A stretch of 64,000 bases of DNA. It comes from Balanoglossus misakiensis. Taxonomy: Eukaryota; Hemichordata. The notes under the pieces were generated by a model. That model saw nothing but the letters and a program-made list of their open reading frames with translations, was not told where the DNA came from and searched no databases. The translations under genes were made by a program, and so were the position numbers. The stretch covers positions 14,136,001-14,200,000 of the forward strand of contig CM082577.2 of the NCBI GenBank assembly GCA_040954595.2. Direction: 5' to 3'. Shown piece by piece: positions 20,815-29,818 of this stretch. Within the stretch, counting starts at the first letter, position 1; each line of letters opens with the position of its first letter.

Positions 20815-20900
20815 ACGATAAGGGCGATCAGGTATTGAGCGAGTTCACTGACAAAACTGAGGGATGTCAACAGAGAAATACACCAAAAAAGTGAAATTAT

Positions 20901-20972
20901 TAGCAGAGCATGGTTTCGATCCATGGACCTCTGGGTTATGGGCCCAGCACGCTTCCGCTGCGCCACTCTGCT
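20901..20972 (-). tRNA. tRNA-iMet(CAT) copy 35
   Basis: Consensus copy, T6 terminator. Confidence 0.95.
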
Positions 20973-21057
20973 ACGATAAGAGCGATCAGGTATTGAGCAA
21001 CTTCACTGACAAAAACTGAGGAATGTCAACAGAAAAATACTCCAAAAATGAAATTAA

Positions 21058-21129
21058 TAGTTGAGCATGGTTTCGATCCATGGACCTCTGGGTTATGGGC
21101 CCAGCAGGCATCCGCTGCGCCACTCTGCT
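21058..21129 (-). tRNA. tRNA-iMet(CAT) copy 36, type-B 3' acceptor
   Basis: Type-B acceptor plus two D-arm substitutions. Confidence 0.72.
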
Positions 21130-21214
21130 ACGATAAGGGCGATCAGGTATTGAGCAACTTCACTGACAAAAACTGAGGAATGTCAACAGAAAAATATTCC
21201 AAAAATGAAATTAA

Positions 21215-21286
21215 TAGTTGAGCATGGTTTCGATCCATGGACCTCTGGGTTATGGGCCCAGCACGCTTCCGCTGCGCCACTCTGCT
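21215..21286 (-). tRNA. tRNA-iMet(CAT) copy 37, type-B 3' acceptor
   Basis: Consensus except for the type-B acceptor. Confidence 0.82.
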
Positions 21287-21371
21287 ACGATAAGGGCGAT
21301 CAGGTATTGAGCAACTTCACTGACAAAAACTGAGGAATGTCAACAGAAAAATACTCCAAAAATGAAATTAA

Positions 21372-21443
21372 TAGTTGAGCATGGTTTCGATCCATGGACC
21401 TCTGGGTTATGGGCCCAGCAGGCTTCCGCTGCGCCACTCTGCT
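21372..21443 (-). tRNA. tRNA-iMet(CAT) copy 38, type-B 3' acceptor
   Basis: Type-B acceptor and D-stem mismatch. Confidence 0.75.
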
Positions 21444-21528
21444 ACGATAAGGGCGATCAGGTATTGAGCAACTTCACTGACAAAAACTGAGGAATGTCAA
21501 CAGAAAAATACTCTAAAAATGAAATTAA

Positions 21529-21600
21529 TAGCAGAGCATTGTTTCGATCCATGGACCTCTGGGTTATGGGCCCAGCACGCTTCCGCTGCGCCACTCTGCT
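21529..21600 (-). tRNA. tRNA-iMet(CAT) copy 39
   Basis: Paired acceptor, one T-stem mismatch; first member of a four-gene local duplication. Confidence 0.83.
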
Positions 21601-21685
21601 ACGATAAGGGCGATCAGGTATTGAGCAACTTCACTGACAAAAACTGAGGAATGTGAACAGAAAAATACTCCAAAAATGAAATTAA

Positions 21686-21757
21686 TAGTTGAGCATGGTT
21701 TCTATCCATGGACCTCTGGGTTATGGGCCCAGCACGCTTCCTCTGCGCCACTCTGCT
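21686..21757 (-). pseudogene. tRNA-iMet copy 40, B box broken
   Basis: T-loop ATAGAAA destroys the B box core; type-B acceptor; D-loop change. Confidence 0.75.
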
Positions 21758-21842
21758 ACGATAAGGGCGATCAGGTATTGAGCAACTTCACTGACAAAAA
21801 CTGAGGAATGTCAACAGAAAAATACTCCAAAAATGAAATTAA

Positions 21843-21914
21843 TAGTTGAGCATGGTTTCGATCCATGGACCTCTGGGTTATGGGCCCAGCACGCTTCCGC
21901 TGCGCCACTCTGCT
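21843..21914 (-). tRNA. tRNA-iMet(CAT) copy 41, type-B 3' acceptor
   Basis: Consensus except for the type-B acceptor. Confidence 0.82.
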
Positions 21915-21999
21915 ACGATAAGGGGGATCAGGTATTGAGCAACTCCACTGACAAAAACTGAGGAATGTCAACAGAAAAATACTCCAAAAATGAAATTAA

Positions 22000-22071
22000 T
22001 AGCAGACTATGGTTTCGATCCATGGACCTCTGGGTTATGGGCCCAGCAGGCTTCCGCTGCGCCACTCTGCT
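22000..22071 (-). pseudogene. tRNA-iMet copy 42, GTCTGCT acceptor
   Basis: Mismatches at 7-66 and 49-65 and in the D-stem. Confidence 0.72.
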
Positions 22072-22156
22072 ACGATAAGGGCGATCAGGTATTGAGCAAC
22101 TTCACTGACAAAAACTGAGGAATGTCAACAGAAAAATACTCTAAAAATGAAATTAA

Positions 22157-22228
22157 TAGCAGAGCATTGTTTCGATCCATGGACCTCTGGGTTATGGGCC
22201 CAGCACGCTTCCGCTGCGCCACTCTGCT
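22157..22228 (-). tRNA. tRNA-iMet(CAT) copy 43
   Basis: Repeat of copy 39, 628 bp away. Confidence 0.83.
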
Positions 22229-22313
22229 ACGATAAGGGCGATCAGGTATTGAGCAACTTCACTGACAAAAACTGAGGAATGTCAACAGAAAAATACTCCA
22301 AAAATGAAATTAA

Positions 22314-22385
22314 TAGTTGAGCATGGTTTCTATCCATGGACCTCTGGGTTATGGGCCCAGCACGCTTCCTCTGCGCCACTCTGCT
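22314..22385 (-). pseudogene. tRNA-iMet copy 44, B box broken
   Basis: Repeat of copy 40 with the same lesions. Confidence 0.75.
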
Positions 22386-22470
22386 ACGATAAGGGCGATC
22401 AGGTATTGAGCAACTTCACTGACAAAAACTGAGGAATGTCAACAGAAAAATACTCCAAAAATGAAATTAA

Positions 22471-22542
22471 TAGTTGAGCATGGTTTCGATCCATGGACCT
22501 CTGGGTTATGGGCCCAGCACGCTTCCGCTGCGCCACTCTGCT
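22471..22542 (-). tRNA. tRNA-iMet(CAT) copy 45, type-B 3' acceptor
   Basis: Repeat of copy 41. Confidence 0.82.
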
Positions 22543-22627
22543 ACGATAAGGGGGATCAGGTATTGAGCAACTCCACTGACAAAAACTGAGGAATGTCAAC
22601 AGAAAAATACTCCAAAAATGAAATTAA

Positions 22628-22699
22628 TAGCAGACTATGGTTTCGATCCATGGACCTCTGGGTTATGGGCCCAGCACGCTTCCGCTGCGCCACTCAACT
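22628..22699 (-). pseudogene. tRNA-iMet copy 46, with 5' AGTTGAG
   Basis: The only copy whose 5' strand is AGTTGAG, the exact partner of the type-B 3' strand, but here facing GTCTGCT, so its own acceptor is open. Confidence 0.78.
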
Positions 22700-23258
22700 A
22701 CGATACGGGCATTCAGGTATTGAGCGAGTTCTCCGACTATGAGTGGTGATCGATTCACGGTTGGTCGTTGCCTGATCATCGCAACAGCCTGTAACTCAGA
22801 CAAAAGCTATGACACTGTCAATTTACCTGCCGCACAATTACAATGCCCGAAAATAAAATATATATACAATGACACAAAAGAAGCAAAACGTTCGCGTCAG
22901 AGATAGAAAATAAAGGATTGTTGAATTCATTTAAATTTAGTTAAATATTGATAAAAACAAGTTAACTATCTGATAATATCACTTCAGACCTCTGGAAGAA
23001 TGTATATTCGGGAGAAAAGAAACACAAAGTATCATGTATACTAGAAATTGCATTATAAATTTAAACGTGAATTCATACAATGAGCCTCTGGCATGCAACT
23101 CTTAAAAATCCTCCAGTGGCCGTGTTAGTTTTGAAAAAAGGCAAAAATCTTTGAAAAAAACTATCAAAGACCGTTTAAAAGTTCAGAGTGGTTGGGTGAA
23201 GATGTATATGACATGTGCGACGAAAATATTAGCAGAGCTTCCGCTGCGCCACTCTGCT
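22700..23258 (-). repeat. Array spacer S7 plus tRNA stub 23230-23258
   Basis: 530 bp; closes the largest block (13 genes). Confidence 0.9.
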
Positions 23259-23345
23259 ACGATAAGGGCGATCAGGTATTGAGCGAGTTCACTGACAAAA
23301 ACTGAGGGATGTCAACAGAGAAATACACCAAAAAAGTGAAATTAT

Positions 23346-23417
23346 TAGCTGAGCATGGTTTCGATCCATGGACCTCTGGGTTATGGGCCCAGCACGCTTC
23401 CGCTGCGCCACTCTGCT
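23346..23417 (-). tRNA. tRNA-iMet(CAT) copy 47, CTCAGCT acceptor
   Basis: One acceptor mismatch, otherwise consensus; T6. Confidence 0.85.
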
Positions 23418-23504
23418 ACGATAAGGGCGATCAGGTATTGAGCGAGTTCACTGACAAAAACTGAGGGATGTCAACAGAGAAATACACCAAAAAAGTGAAA
23501 TTAT

Positions 23505-23576
23505 TAGCTGAGCATGGTTTCGATCCATGGACCTCTGGGTTATGGGCACAGCACGCTTCCGCTGCGCCACTCTGCT
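23505..23576 (-). tRNA. tRNA-iMet(CAT) copy 48, CTCAGCT acceptor
   Basis: One acceptor mismatch plus G30 to T; T6. Confidence 0.75.
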
Positions 23577-23662
23577 ACGATAAGGGCGATCAGGTATTGA
23601 GCAACTTCACTGACAAAAACTGAGGAATGTCAACAGAAAAATACTCCAAAAAGTGAAATTAT

Positions 23663-23734
23663 TAGCAGAGCATGGTTTCGATCCATGGACCTCTGTGTTA
23701 TGGGCCCAGCACGCTTCGGCTGCGCCACTCTGCT
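23663..23734 (-). tRNA. tRNA-iMet(CAT) copy 49
   Basis: Anticodon-stem mismatch at 40 and G18 to C; T5. Confidence 0.75.
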
Positions 23735-23820
23735 ACGATAAGGGCGATCAGGTATTGAGCAACTTCACTGACAAAAACTGAGGAATGTCAACAGGAAAAT
23801 ACTCCAAAAAGTGAAATTAT

Positions 23821-23892
23821 TAGCAGAGCATGGTTTCGATCCATGGACCTCTGTGTTATGGGCCCAGCACGCTTCGGCTGCGCCACTCTGCT
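23821..23892 (-). tRNA. tRNA-iMet(CAT) copy 50
   Basis: Same two changes as copy 49. Confidence 0.75.
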
Positions 23893-23977
23893 ACGATAAG
23901 GGCGATCAGGTATTGAGCAACTTCACTGACAAAAACTGAGGAATGTCAACAGAAAAATATTCCAAAAATGAAATTAA

Positions 23978-24049
23978 TAGCAGAGCATGGTTTCGATCCA
24001 TCGACCTCTGGGTTATGGGCCCAGCACGCTTCCGCTGCGCCACTCTGCT
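23978..24049 (-). tRNA. tRNA-iMet(CAT) copy 51
   Basis: T-stem 49 G as in copy 29; T5. Confidence 0.85.
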
Positions 24050-24135
24050 ACGATAAGGGCGATCAGGTATTGAGCAACTTCACTGACAAAAACTGAGGAA
24101 TGTCAACAGAAAAATACTCCAAAAAGTGAAATTAT

Positions 24136-24207
24136 TAGCAAAGCATGGTTTCGATCCATGGACCTCTGGGTTATGGGCCCAGCACGCTTCGGCTGCGCCA
24201 CTCTGCT
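24136..24207 (-). tRNA. tRNA-iMet(CAT) copy 52
   Basis: Acceptor closes through a G:T wobble (CTTTGCT); G18 to C. Confidence 0.8.
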
Positions 24208-24293
24208 ACGATAAGGGCGATCAGGTATTGAGCAACTTCACTGACAAAAACTGAGGAATGTCAACAGAAAAATACTCCAAAAAGTGAAATTAT

Positions 24294-24365
24294 TAGCAGA
24301 GCATGGTTTCGATCCATGGACCTCCGGGTTATGGGCCCAGCACGCTTCCGCTGCGCCACTCTGCT
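24294..24365 (-). tRNA. tRNA-iMet(CAT) copy 53
   Basis: Fully paired with one U:G wobble in the anticodon stem; T5. Confidence 0.92.
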
Positions 24366-24924
24366 ACGATACGGGCATTCAGGTATTGAGCGAGTTCTCC
24401 GACTATGAGTGGTGATCGATTCACGGTTGGTCGTTGCCTGATCATCGCAACAGCCTGTAACTCAGACAAAAGCTATGACACTGTCAATTTACCTGCCGCA
24501 CAATTACAATGCCCGAAAATAAAATATATATACAATGACACAAAAGAAGCAAAACGTTCGCGTCAGAGATAGAAAATAAAGGATTGTTGAATTCATTTAA
24601 ATTTAGTTAAATATTGATAAAAACAATTTAACTATCTGATAATATCACTTCAGACCTCTGGAAGAATGTATATTCGGGAGAAAAGAAACACAAAGTATCA
24701 TGTATACTAGAAATTGCATTATAAATTTAAACGTGAAGTCATACAATGAGCCTCTGGCATGCAACTCTTAAAAATCCTCCAGTGGCCATGTTAGTTTTGA
24801 AAAAAGGCAAAAATCTTTGAAAAAAACTATCAAAGACCGTTTAAAAGTTCAGAGTGGTTGGGTGAAGATGTATATGACATGTGCGACGAAAATATTAGCA
24901 GAGCTTCCGCTGCGCCACTCTGCT
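24366..24924 (-). repeat. Array spacer S8 plus tRNA stub 24896-24924
   Basis: 530 bp, counterpart of S5. Confidence 0.9.
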
Positions 24925-25011
24925 ACGATAAGGGCGATCAGGTCTTGAGCGAGTTCACTGACAAAAACTGAGGGATGTCAACAGAGAAATACACCAAAAA
25001 AGTAATATTAT

Positions 25012-25083
25012 TAGCTGAGCATGGTTTCGATCCATGGACCTCTGGGTTATGGGCACAGCACGCTTCCGCTGCGCCACTCTGCT
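25012..25083 (-). tRNA. tRNA-iMet(CAT) copy 54, CTCAGCT acceptor
   Basis: Repeat of copy 28, 5773 bp away. Confidence 0.75.
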
Positions 25084-25168
25084 ACGATAAGGGCGATCAG
25101 GTATTGAGCAACTTCACTGACAAAAACTGAGGAATGTCAACAGAAAAATATTCCAAAAATGAAATTAA

Positions 25169-25240
25169 TAGCAGAGCATGGTTTCGATCCATCGACCTCT
25201 GGGTTATGGGCCCAGCACGCTTCCGCTGCGCCACTCTGCT
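25169..25240 (-). tRNA. tRNA-iMet(CAT) copy 55
   Basis: Repeat of copy 29. Confidence 0.85.
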
Positions 25241-25326
25241 ACGATAAGGGCGATCAGGTATTGAGCAACTTCACTGACAAAAACTGAGGAATGTCAACAG
25301 AAAAATACTCCAAAAAGTGAAATTAT

Positions 25327-25398
25327 TAGCAGAGCATGGTTTCGATCCATGGACCTCTGGGTTATAGGCCCAGCACGCTTCGGCTGCGCCACTCTGCT
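25327..25398 (-). tRNA. tRNA-iMet copy 56, anticodon TAT
   Basis: Loop CCTATAA gives anticodon TAT; G18 to C; differs here from its counterpart copy 30, so the change is recent. Confidence 0.78.
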
Positions 25399-25483
25399 AC
25401 GATAAGGGCGATCAGGTATTGAGCAACTTCACTGACAAAAACTGAGGAATGTCAACTGAAAAATACTCCCAAAATGAAATTAA

Positions 25484-25555
25484 TAGCAGAGCATGGTTTC
25501 GATCCATGGACCTCTGGGTTATTGGCCCAGCACGCTTCCGCTGCGCCACTCTGCT
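25484..25555 (-). tRNA. tRNA-iMet copy 57, anticodon AAT
   Basis: Repeat of copy 31, the AAT anticodon preserved. Confidence 0.82.
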
Positions 25556-25640
25556 ACGATAAGGGCGATCAGGTATAGAGCAACTTCACTGACAAAAACT
25601 GAGGAATGTCAACAGAAAAATACTCCAAAAATGAAATTAA

Positions 25641-25712
25641 TAGTTGAGCATGGTTTCGATCCATGGACCTCTGGGTTATGGGCCCAGCAGGCTTCCGCTG
25701 CGCCACTCTGCT
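25641..25712 (-). tRNA. tRNA-iMet(CAT) copy 58, type-B 3' acceptor
   Basis: Repeat of copy 32. Confidence 0.75.
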
Positions 25713-25797
25713 ACGATAAGGGCGATCAGGTATTGAGCAACTTCACTGACAAAAACTGAGGAATGTCAACAGAAAAATACTCCAAAAATGAAATTAA

Positions 25798-25869
25798 TAG
25801 TTGAGCATGGTTTCGATCCATGGACCTCTGGGTTATGGGCCCAGCACGCTTCCGCTGCGCCACTCTGCT
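25798..25869 (-). tRNA. tRNA-iMet(CAT) copy 59, type-B 3' acceptor
   Basis: Repeat of copy 33. Confidence 0.82.
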
Positions 25870-26428
25870 ACGATACGGGCATTCAGGTTTTGAGCGAGTT
25901 CTCCGACTATGAGTGGTGTTCGATTCACGGTTGGTCGTTGCCTGATCATCACAACAGACTGTAACTCAGACAAAAGCTATGACACTGTCAATTTACCTGC
26001 CGCACAATTACAATGCCCGAAAATAAAATATATATACAATGACACAAAAGAAGCAAAGAGTTCGCGTCAGAGATAGAAAATAAAGGATTGTTGAATTCAT
26101 TTAAATTTAGTTAAATATTGATAAAAACAATTTAACTATCTGATAATATCACTTCAGACCTCTGGAAGAATGTATATTCGGGAGAAAAGAAACACAAAGT
26201 ATCATGTATACTAGAAATTGCATTATAAATTTAAACGTGAAGTCATACAATGAGCCTCTGGCATGCAACTCTTAAAAATCCTCCAGTGGCCATGTTAGTT
26301 TTGAAAAAAGGCAAACATCTTTGAATAAAACAATCAAAGACCGTTTAAAAGTTCAGAGTGGTTGGGTGAAGATGTATATGACATGTGCGACGAAAATATT
26401 AGCAGAGCTTCCGCTGCGCCACTCTGCT
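25870..26428 (-). repeat. Array spacer S9 plus tRNA stub 26400-26428
   Basis: 530 bp, the last spacer; shares private variants with S6. Confidence 0.9.
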
Positions 26429-26515
26429 ACGATAAGGGCGATCAGGTATTGAGCGAGTTCACTGACAAAAACTTAGGAATGTCAACAGAGAAATACACCA
26501 AAAAAGTGAAATTAA

Positions 26516-26587
26516 TAGCAGAGCATGGTTTCGATCCATAGACCTCTGGGTTATGGGCCCAGCACGCTTCCGCTGCGCCACTCTGCT
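26516..26587 (-). tRNA. tRNA-iMet(CAT) copy 60
   Basis: U49:G65 wobble in the T-stem, otherwise paired; T6. Confidence 0.88.
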
Positions 26588-26672
26588 ACGGTAAGGGCGA
26601 TCAGTTTTTGAGCGACTTCACTGACAAAAAGTGAGGAATGTCGACAGAAAAATTCGCCAAAATTGAAATTAT

Positions 26673-26744
26673 TAGCAGAGCACGGTTTCGATCCAAGGAC
26701 CTATGGGTTATGGGCCCAGCACGCTTCCGCTGCGCCACTCTGCT
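26673..26744 (-). pseudogene. tRNA-iMet copy 61, T-arm and anticodon-stem damage
   Basis: Several T-stem mismatches and an anticodon-stem change; T4. Confidence 0.7.
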
Positions 26745-26829
26745 ACGATAAGGGCGATCAGGTATTGAGCGACTTCACTGACAAAAACTGAGGGATATCA
26801 ACAGAAAAATACCCCAAAAGTGAAATTAT

Positions 26830-26901
26830 TAGCAGAGCATGTTTTCGATCCATGGACCTCTGGGTTATGGGCCCAGCACGCTTCCGCTGCGCCACTTTGC
26901 T
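26830..26901 (-). tRNA. tRNA-iMet(CAT) copy 62
   Basis: 5' AGCAAAG gives one acceptor mismatch; one T-stem mismatch; T4. Confidence 0.75.
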
Positions 26902-26986
26902 ACGGTAAGGGCGATCAGGTATTGAGCGACTTCACTGACAAAAACTGAGGGATATCAACAGAAAAATACCCCAAAAGTGAAATTAT

Positions 26987-27058
26987 TAGCAGAGCATGTT
27001 TTCGATCCATGGACCTCTGGGTTATGGGCCCAGCACGCTTCCGCTGCGCCACTTTGCT
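26987..27058 (-). tRNA. tRNA-iMet(CAT) copy 63
   Basis: Same changes as copy 62, 157 bp away; T4. Confidence 0.75.
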
Positions 27059-27143
27059 ACGGTAAGGGCGATCAGGTATTGAGCGACTTCACTGACAAAA
27101 ACTGAGGAATGTCAACAGAAAAATACTCCAAAAATGAAATTAT

Positions 27144-27160
27144 TAGCAGAGCATGGTTTA
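27144..27160 (-). pseudogene. Truncated tRNA-iMet at array end
   Basis: Only the 3' 17 nt remain. The sequence then jumps into the middle of the spacer unit (27160-27240), marking a deletion at the array border. Confidence 0.75.
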
Positions 27161-27239
27161 AACGTGAATTCATACAATGAGCGTCTGGCATGCAGCTCTT
27201 AAAATTCCTCCAGTGGCCATGTTAGTTTTTTGAAAAATG

Positions 27240-27440
27240 ACAAAAATCTTTGAAAAAACCCTAAAAACGTCCATATACTGTATAATAATAAAAAAAACAC
27301 AAATGGGAATACTCTTGAAAAATGCTTGAAAATATGCTGTTAGTCGCTCTATCTGATGAACAGATCGTATCAAGTAAAACAGTTGAAGAATCTTGGAGGC
27401 TACACTTAAAAGTGTACATGTTGTGTTCTTGTAAAAGACA
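27240..27440 (-). mobile_element. Degenerate CR1/L2-like LINE 3' fragment
   Basis: Aligns by eye with the 3' end of the LINE at 39927-40250 (shared GTCGCTCTATCTGATGAACA and flanking blocks), same orientation, with many substitutions. Confidence 0.75.
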
Positions 27441-28460
27441 AAATATATCATGGGTTTCAAACAATTCATACACAAAATGGAAGCTGGATTTCACGGAGCG
27501 ACAGTGAAATAAAACAATCCGTAAGCTGTTTTTGCGTTCTGTCATGGCGTCTGTGATTTATAATATTTTCGTACAAGAGTTTCCTGAGGCCAATTTACAG
27601 GATCAAGAGTAGCTCTAATGTCAGCATCAGATAATTCAACCATAAAAGAAGCATACTATCATATTTTGTTTTCAGTTTTGTACAGTTTACACGTACACCT
27701 ACATCAAATTTGTCAGAAGCATAGCGCTCAACAACTTCACATGTTGTTGCTGGATTCAACCGGGACACAAAAAGTTATTGCTTAAATAACCCCTACGTAT
27801 TTCACATCTCTTAGATTTAGCCTTCTAACACCTTCAAAATGAATTTTGTCATCTGTGATGACAGAATTATGTATATCACATGATGGGGCAATAATACTGG
27901 CTACTCTTTTTTTGCCAGCATTATCTCTGTGAAAATTTCAAAATCAAAATTTAAAAGCCATAGAAATCAAAGTATTCATGTACTGCAAATGTCACACTTT
28001 GGAGGAAACAAGCAATGACTTATTGAGGTGACCAGTCTCTGTTGAAAGTAAACATGTAAATTTCCTTTGTTCTGTCAATAGAAAAAAATCAATATCTTTT
28101 TTTATCAAACAGGTGTATCACGTGTCCCTGTTTTTGTTTTTTGTTTTTCATTTTTTTTGTATGGCTGGCTATGCAATTGCTTCATTATTTCATAAAATCT
28201 GTATCTCCTCTTTCAATAATGCATGATTTTCTTACACATGTGAACTTTGCCTGGTTTGACTGAGTAATCTCTGATTGTACAAATCAGAATGAATAATGGG
28301 GTATTTCACGTACTGTGGGAAGAGTCACTTGATTTTGTTCATTGAGAAGGGGCAGCATTTTTGTGCAAGAAATCGGTGGAGGGTCAGTATTTTTCATGCA
28401 TTCAGATTTCGAATCGCACCGCCCCCCCCCCCCCCACTGTTAATTCTGAACAGGCCCTCA
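27441..28460. other. Gene-free junction between tRNA array and duplicated locus
   Basis: A copy of the LINE-ORF1-like fragment lies at 27702-27774 and a C13-14 homopolymer at about 28422-28436. No other gene or RNA recognised. Confidence 0.5.
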
Positions 28461-28552
28461 TGTTTTCCGAATGTGTGGATTATGAGCCGGCGTGGTGTCA
28501 CCTAGATTGTTCGGGGACTTAGAGTTTAATACGAAGCGTGGAGTTTAAGAAC

Positions 28553-28705
28553 ATAGCAACAAGAAAAACAGTGTACTATTTGGTAGAGAATTATGAAACA
28601 CTAAGACAAGACATTTTTCAGCCCGGGCCAAGCACCACAATGATATCAAGAGATGGAAGTTTCCCCACAACCGAAATGACCTCATTTCGCAAGAATTTTA
28701 AGTAA
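28553..28705 (+). other. 50-codon open frame, copy A (ATA in place of ATG)
   Basis: Open for 50 codons to TAA in this and the other three copies, but the first codon is ATA here. No known domain. It may be a non-coding remnant or an internal exon. Confidence 0.35.
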
Positions 28706-29626
28706 ACGAAGAAAATAAAAGCGAACAGTCGCTGTATAAAGAAGAAAGGCTATTGTTTTAACCTGTACCAAGTGTCAAATTGACATCATGACATTAATAT
28801 GGCCAATTCTTTTGGAGTTTTATTCATTATTTATCTATGTCATCTTATAAATTAAATTCTTGCGTCATTAGAACACATTGCTCTACTCAGCCTAGACATA
28901 TTGGAATACGTCTACTGTGAAATGTCTGTCGCTGTGAAGGCGCTTCTAAATATCTCCGTGCATACGCGTAAATATATTAACCATTTCTCATTTTCATACC
29001 AATGGCTCCCTCGATACCCCTAAAATTGTAGCCCCCTTCAACATCAGCCTGCATTAATACAGTTCAAGCTAGCTCCCACCGACACGATCAATTTTTCTCT
29101 CCAGGGAATTTCTGACAGTGTTGACTAATTTGCACTTGTCAAGAAAATAATTAGATCGTAAGACAATGATGAATTTCTGTTGTTGTTTTTTTTGCTCAAG
29201 ATAAAATATTAGCTCATTCCTCTGGCAGGGGAACATTCTAAGGTTAAAATTAGTGATGAGACAAAAAAACTTTTAACAGCTCACTAGTTGTATCTTGTCA
29301 TATTATTTAGAGTGTGTTGGTTCTCCGCATAAAACAATATTAGTTTCACGTACGAAATAATTTCAGCATAGCTGCATGTGTAGTAACTATACTGACGTAC
29401 ATCATTAATAGTAAAAGTTCGATAATATGCAAACTACATTTAATTAACGTGATATCATAAAATATTTCATGAGACATTGACATGCCCCTGAGATAAATAC
29501 CTGTTCAGTTAATTTCCACTGAGTTTGTGATGATGTTTTAGAAATATATCATTAATTAGAAAAGTTCAACTTTGCTACTTAATAAAAATCGGGGGAACGT
29601 TTCCCATCATAATGATTTCCATACAA

Positions 29627-29818
29627 CCAGTAAGTTTCAACGAAGTAGGTAAATCAAATTTGTCAGAAGTATAGCGCTCAACAACTTCACATGGTGTTGC
29701 TGGATACAACCGGGACACAAAAAGTGTCCATACACTCCGCGGTCTTGCGCCTTGAAGGCCAGCTGTAGTACTCGGCTCAGTTCCAATCACAGGCTGGGTT
29801 CTCTTCCGTTTTCGTCGT
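29627..29818 (-). pseudogene. LINE ORF1-like fragment, copy A
   Basis: The antisense frame reads a basic RRKRKR stretch, then TLFVSRL, a motif seen in ORF1 proteins of CR1/L2-type LINEs. No full ORF; a fossil carried by each unit. Confidence 0.5.

Larger units (their letters stand above)
11363..27160 (-). repeat. Tandem array of initiator tRNA-Met genes with higher-order structure
   Basis: Sixty-three full-length 72-nt copies of initiator tRNA-Met(CAT), all on the - strand, at 157-160 bp spacing. A degenerate copy lies at the left edge and a truncated one at the right. Initiator identity shows in A1:U72, three G:C pairs closing the anticodon stem (CTGGG/CCCAG), the loop CCCATAA and the T-loop ATCGAAA in place of TTC. 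Most copies have a run of four to six T about 10 nt after the 3' end, as Pol III requires. A 530-bp spacer divides the array into blocks of 8,7,2,3,7,6,13,7,6 and 4 genes. Blocks 17456-20626 and 23230-26399 match in order and variants, as expected from unequal exchange. Confidence 0.95.

Noticed and set aside
11904-25759. Open frames of 60-90 codons across the tRNA array on both strands
   Set aside because: They repeat with the array and are translations of tRNA and spacer sequence in frames kept open by chance.
12172-27058. CRISPR array
   Set aside because: Evenly spaced repeats, but the repeats are whole initiator tRNAs with near-identical intervals; there are no unique spacers or cas genes and the context is animal.
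12172-27058. tRNA-derived SINEs
   Set aside because: Full tRNA bodies with a terminator right after the 3' end, no tRNA-unrelated body or A-rich tail, strictly head-to-tail on one strand.
28422-28436. C-run and G-runs (also about 29958-29976, 45673, 57936) as G-quadruplex regulators
   Set aside because: Single homopolymer tracts of variable length, likely slippage products; no conserved spacing of four runs.
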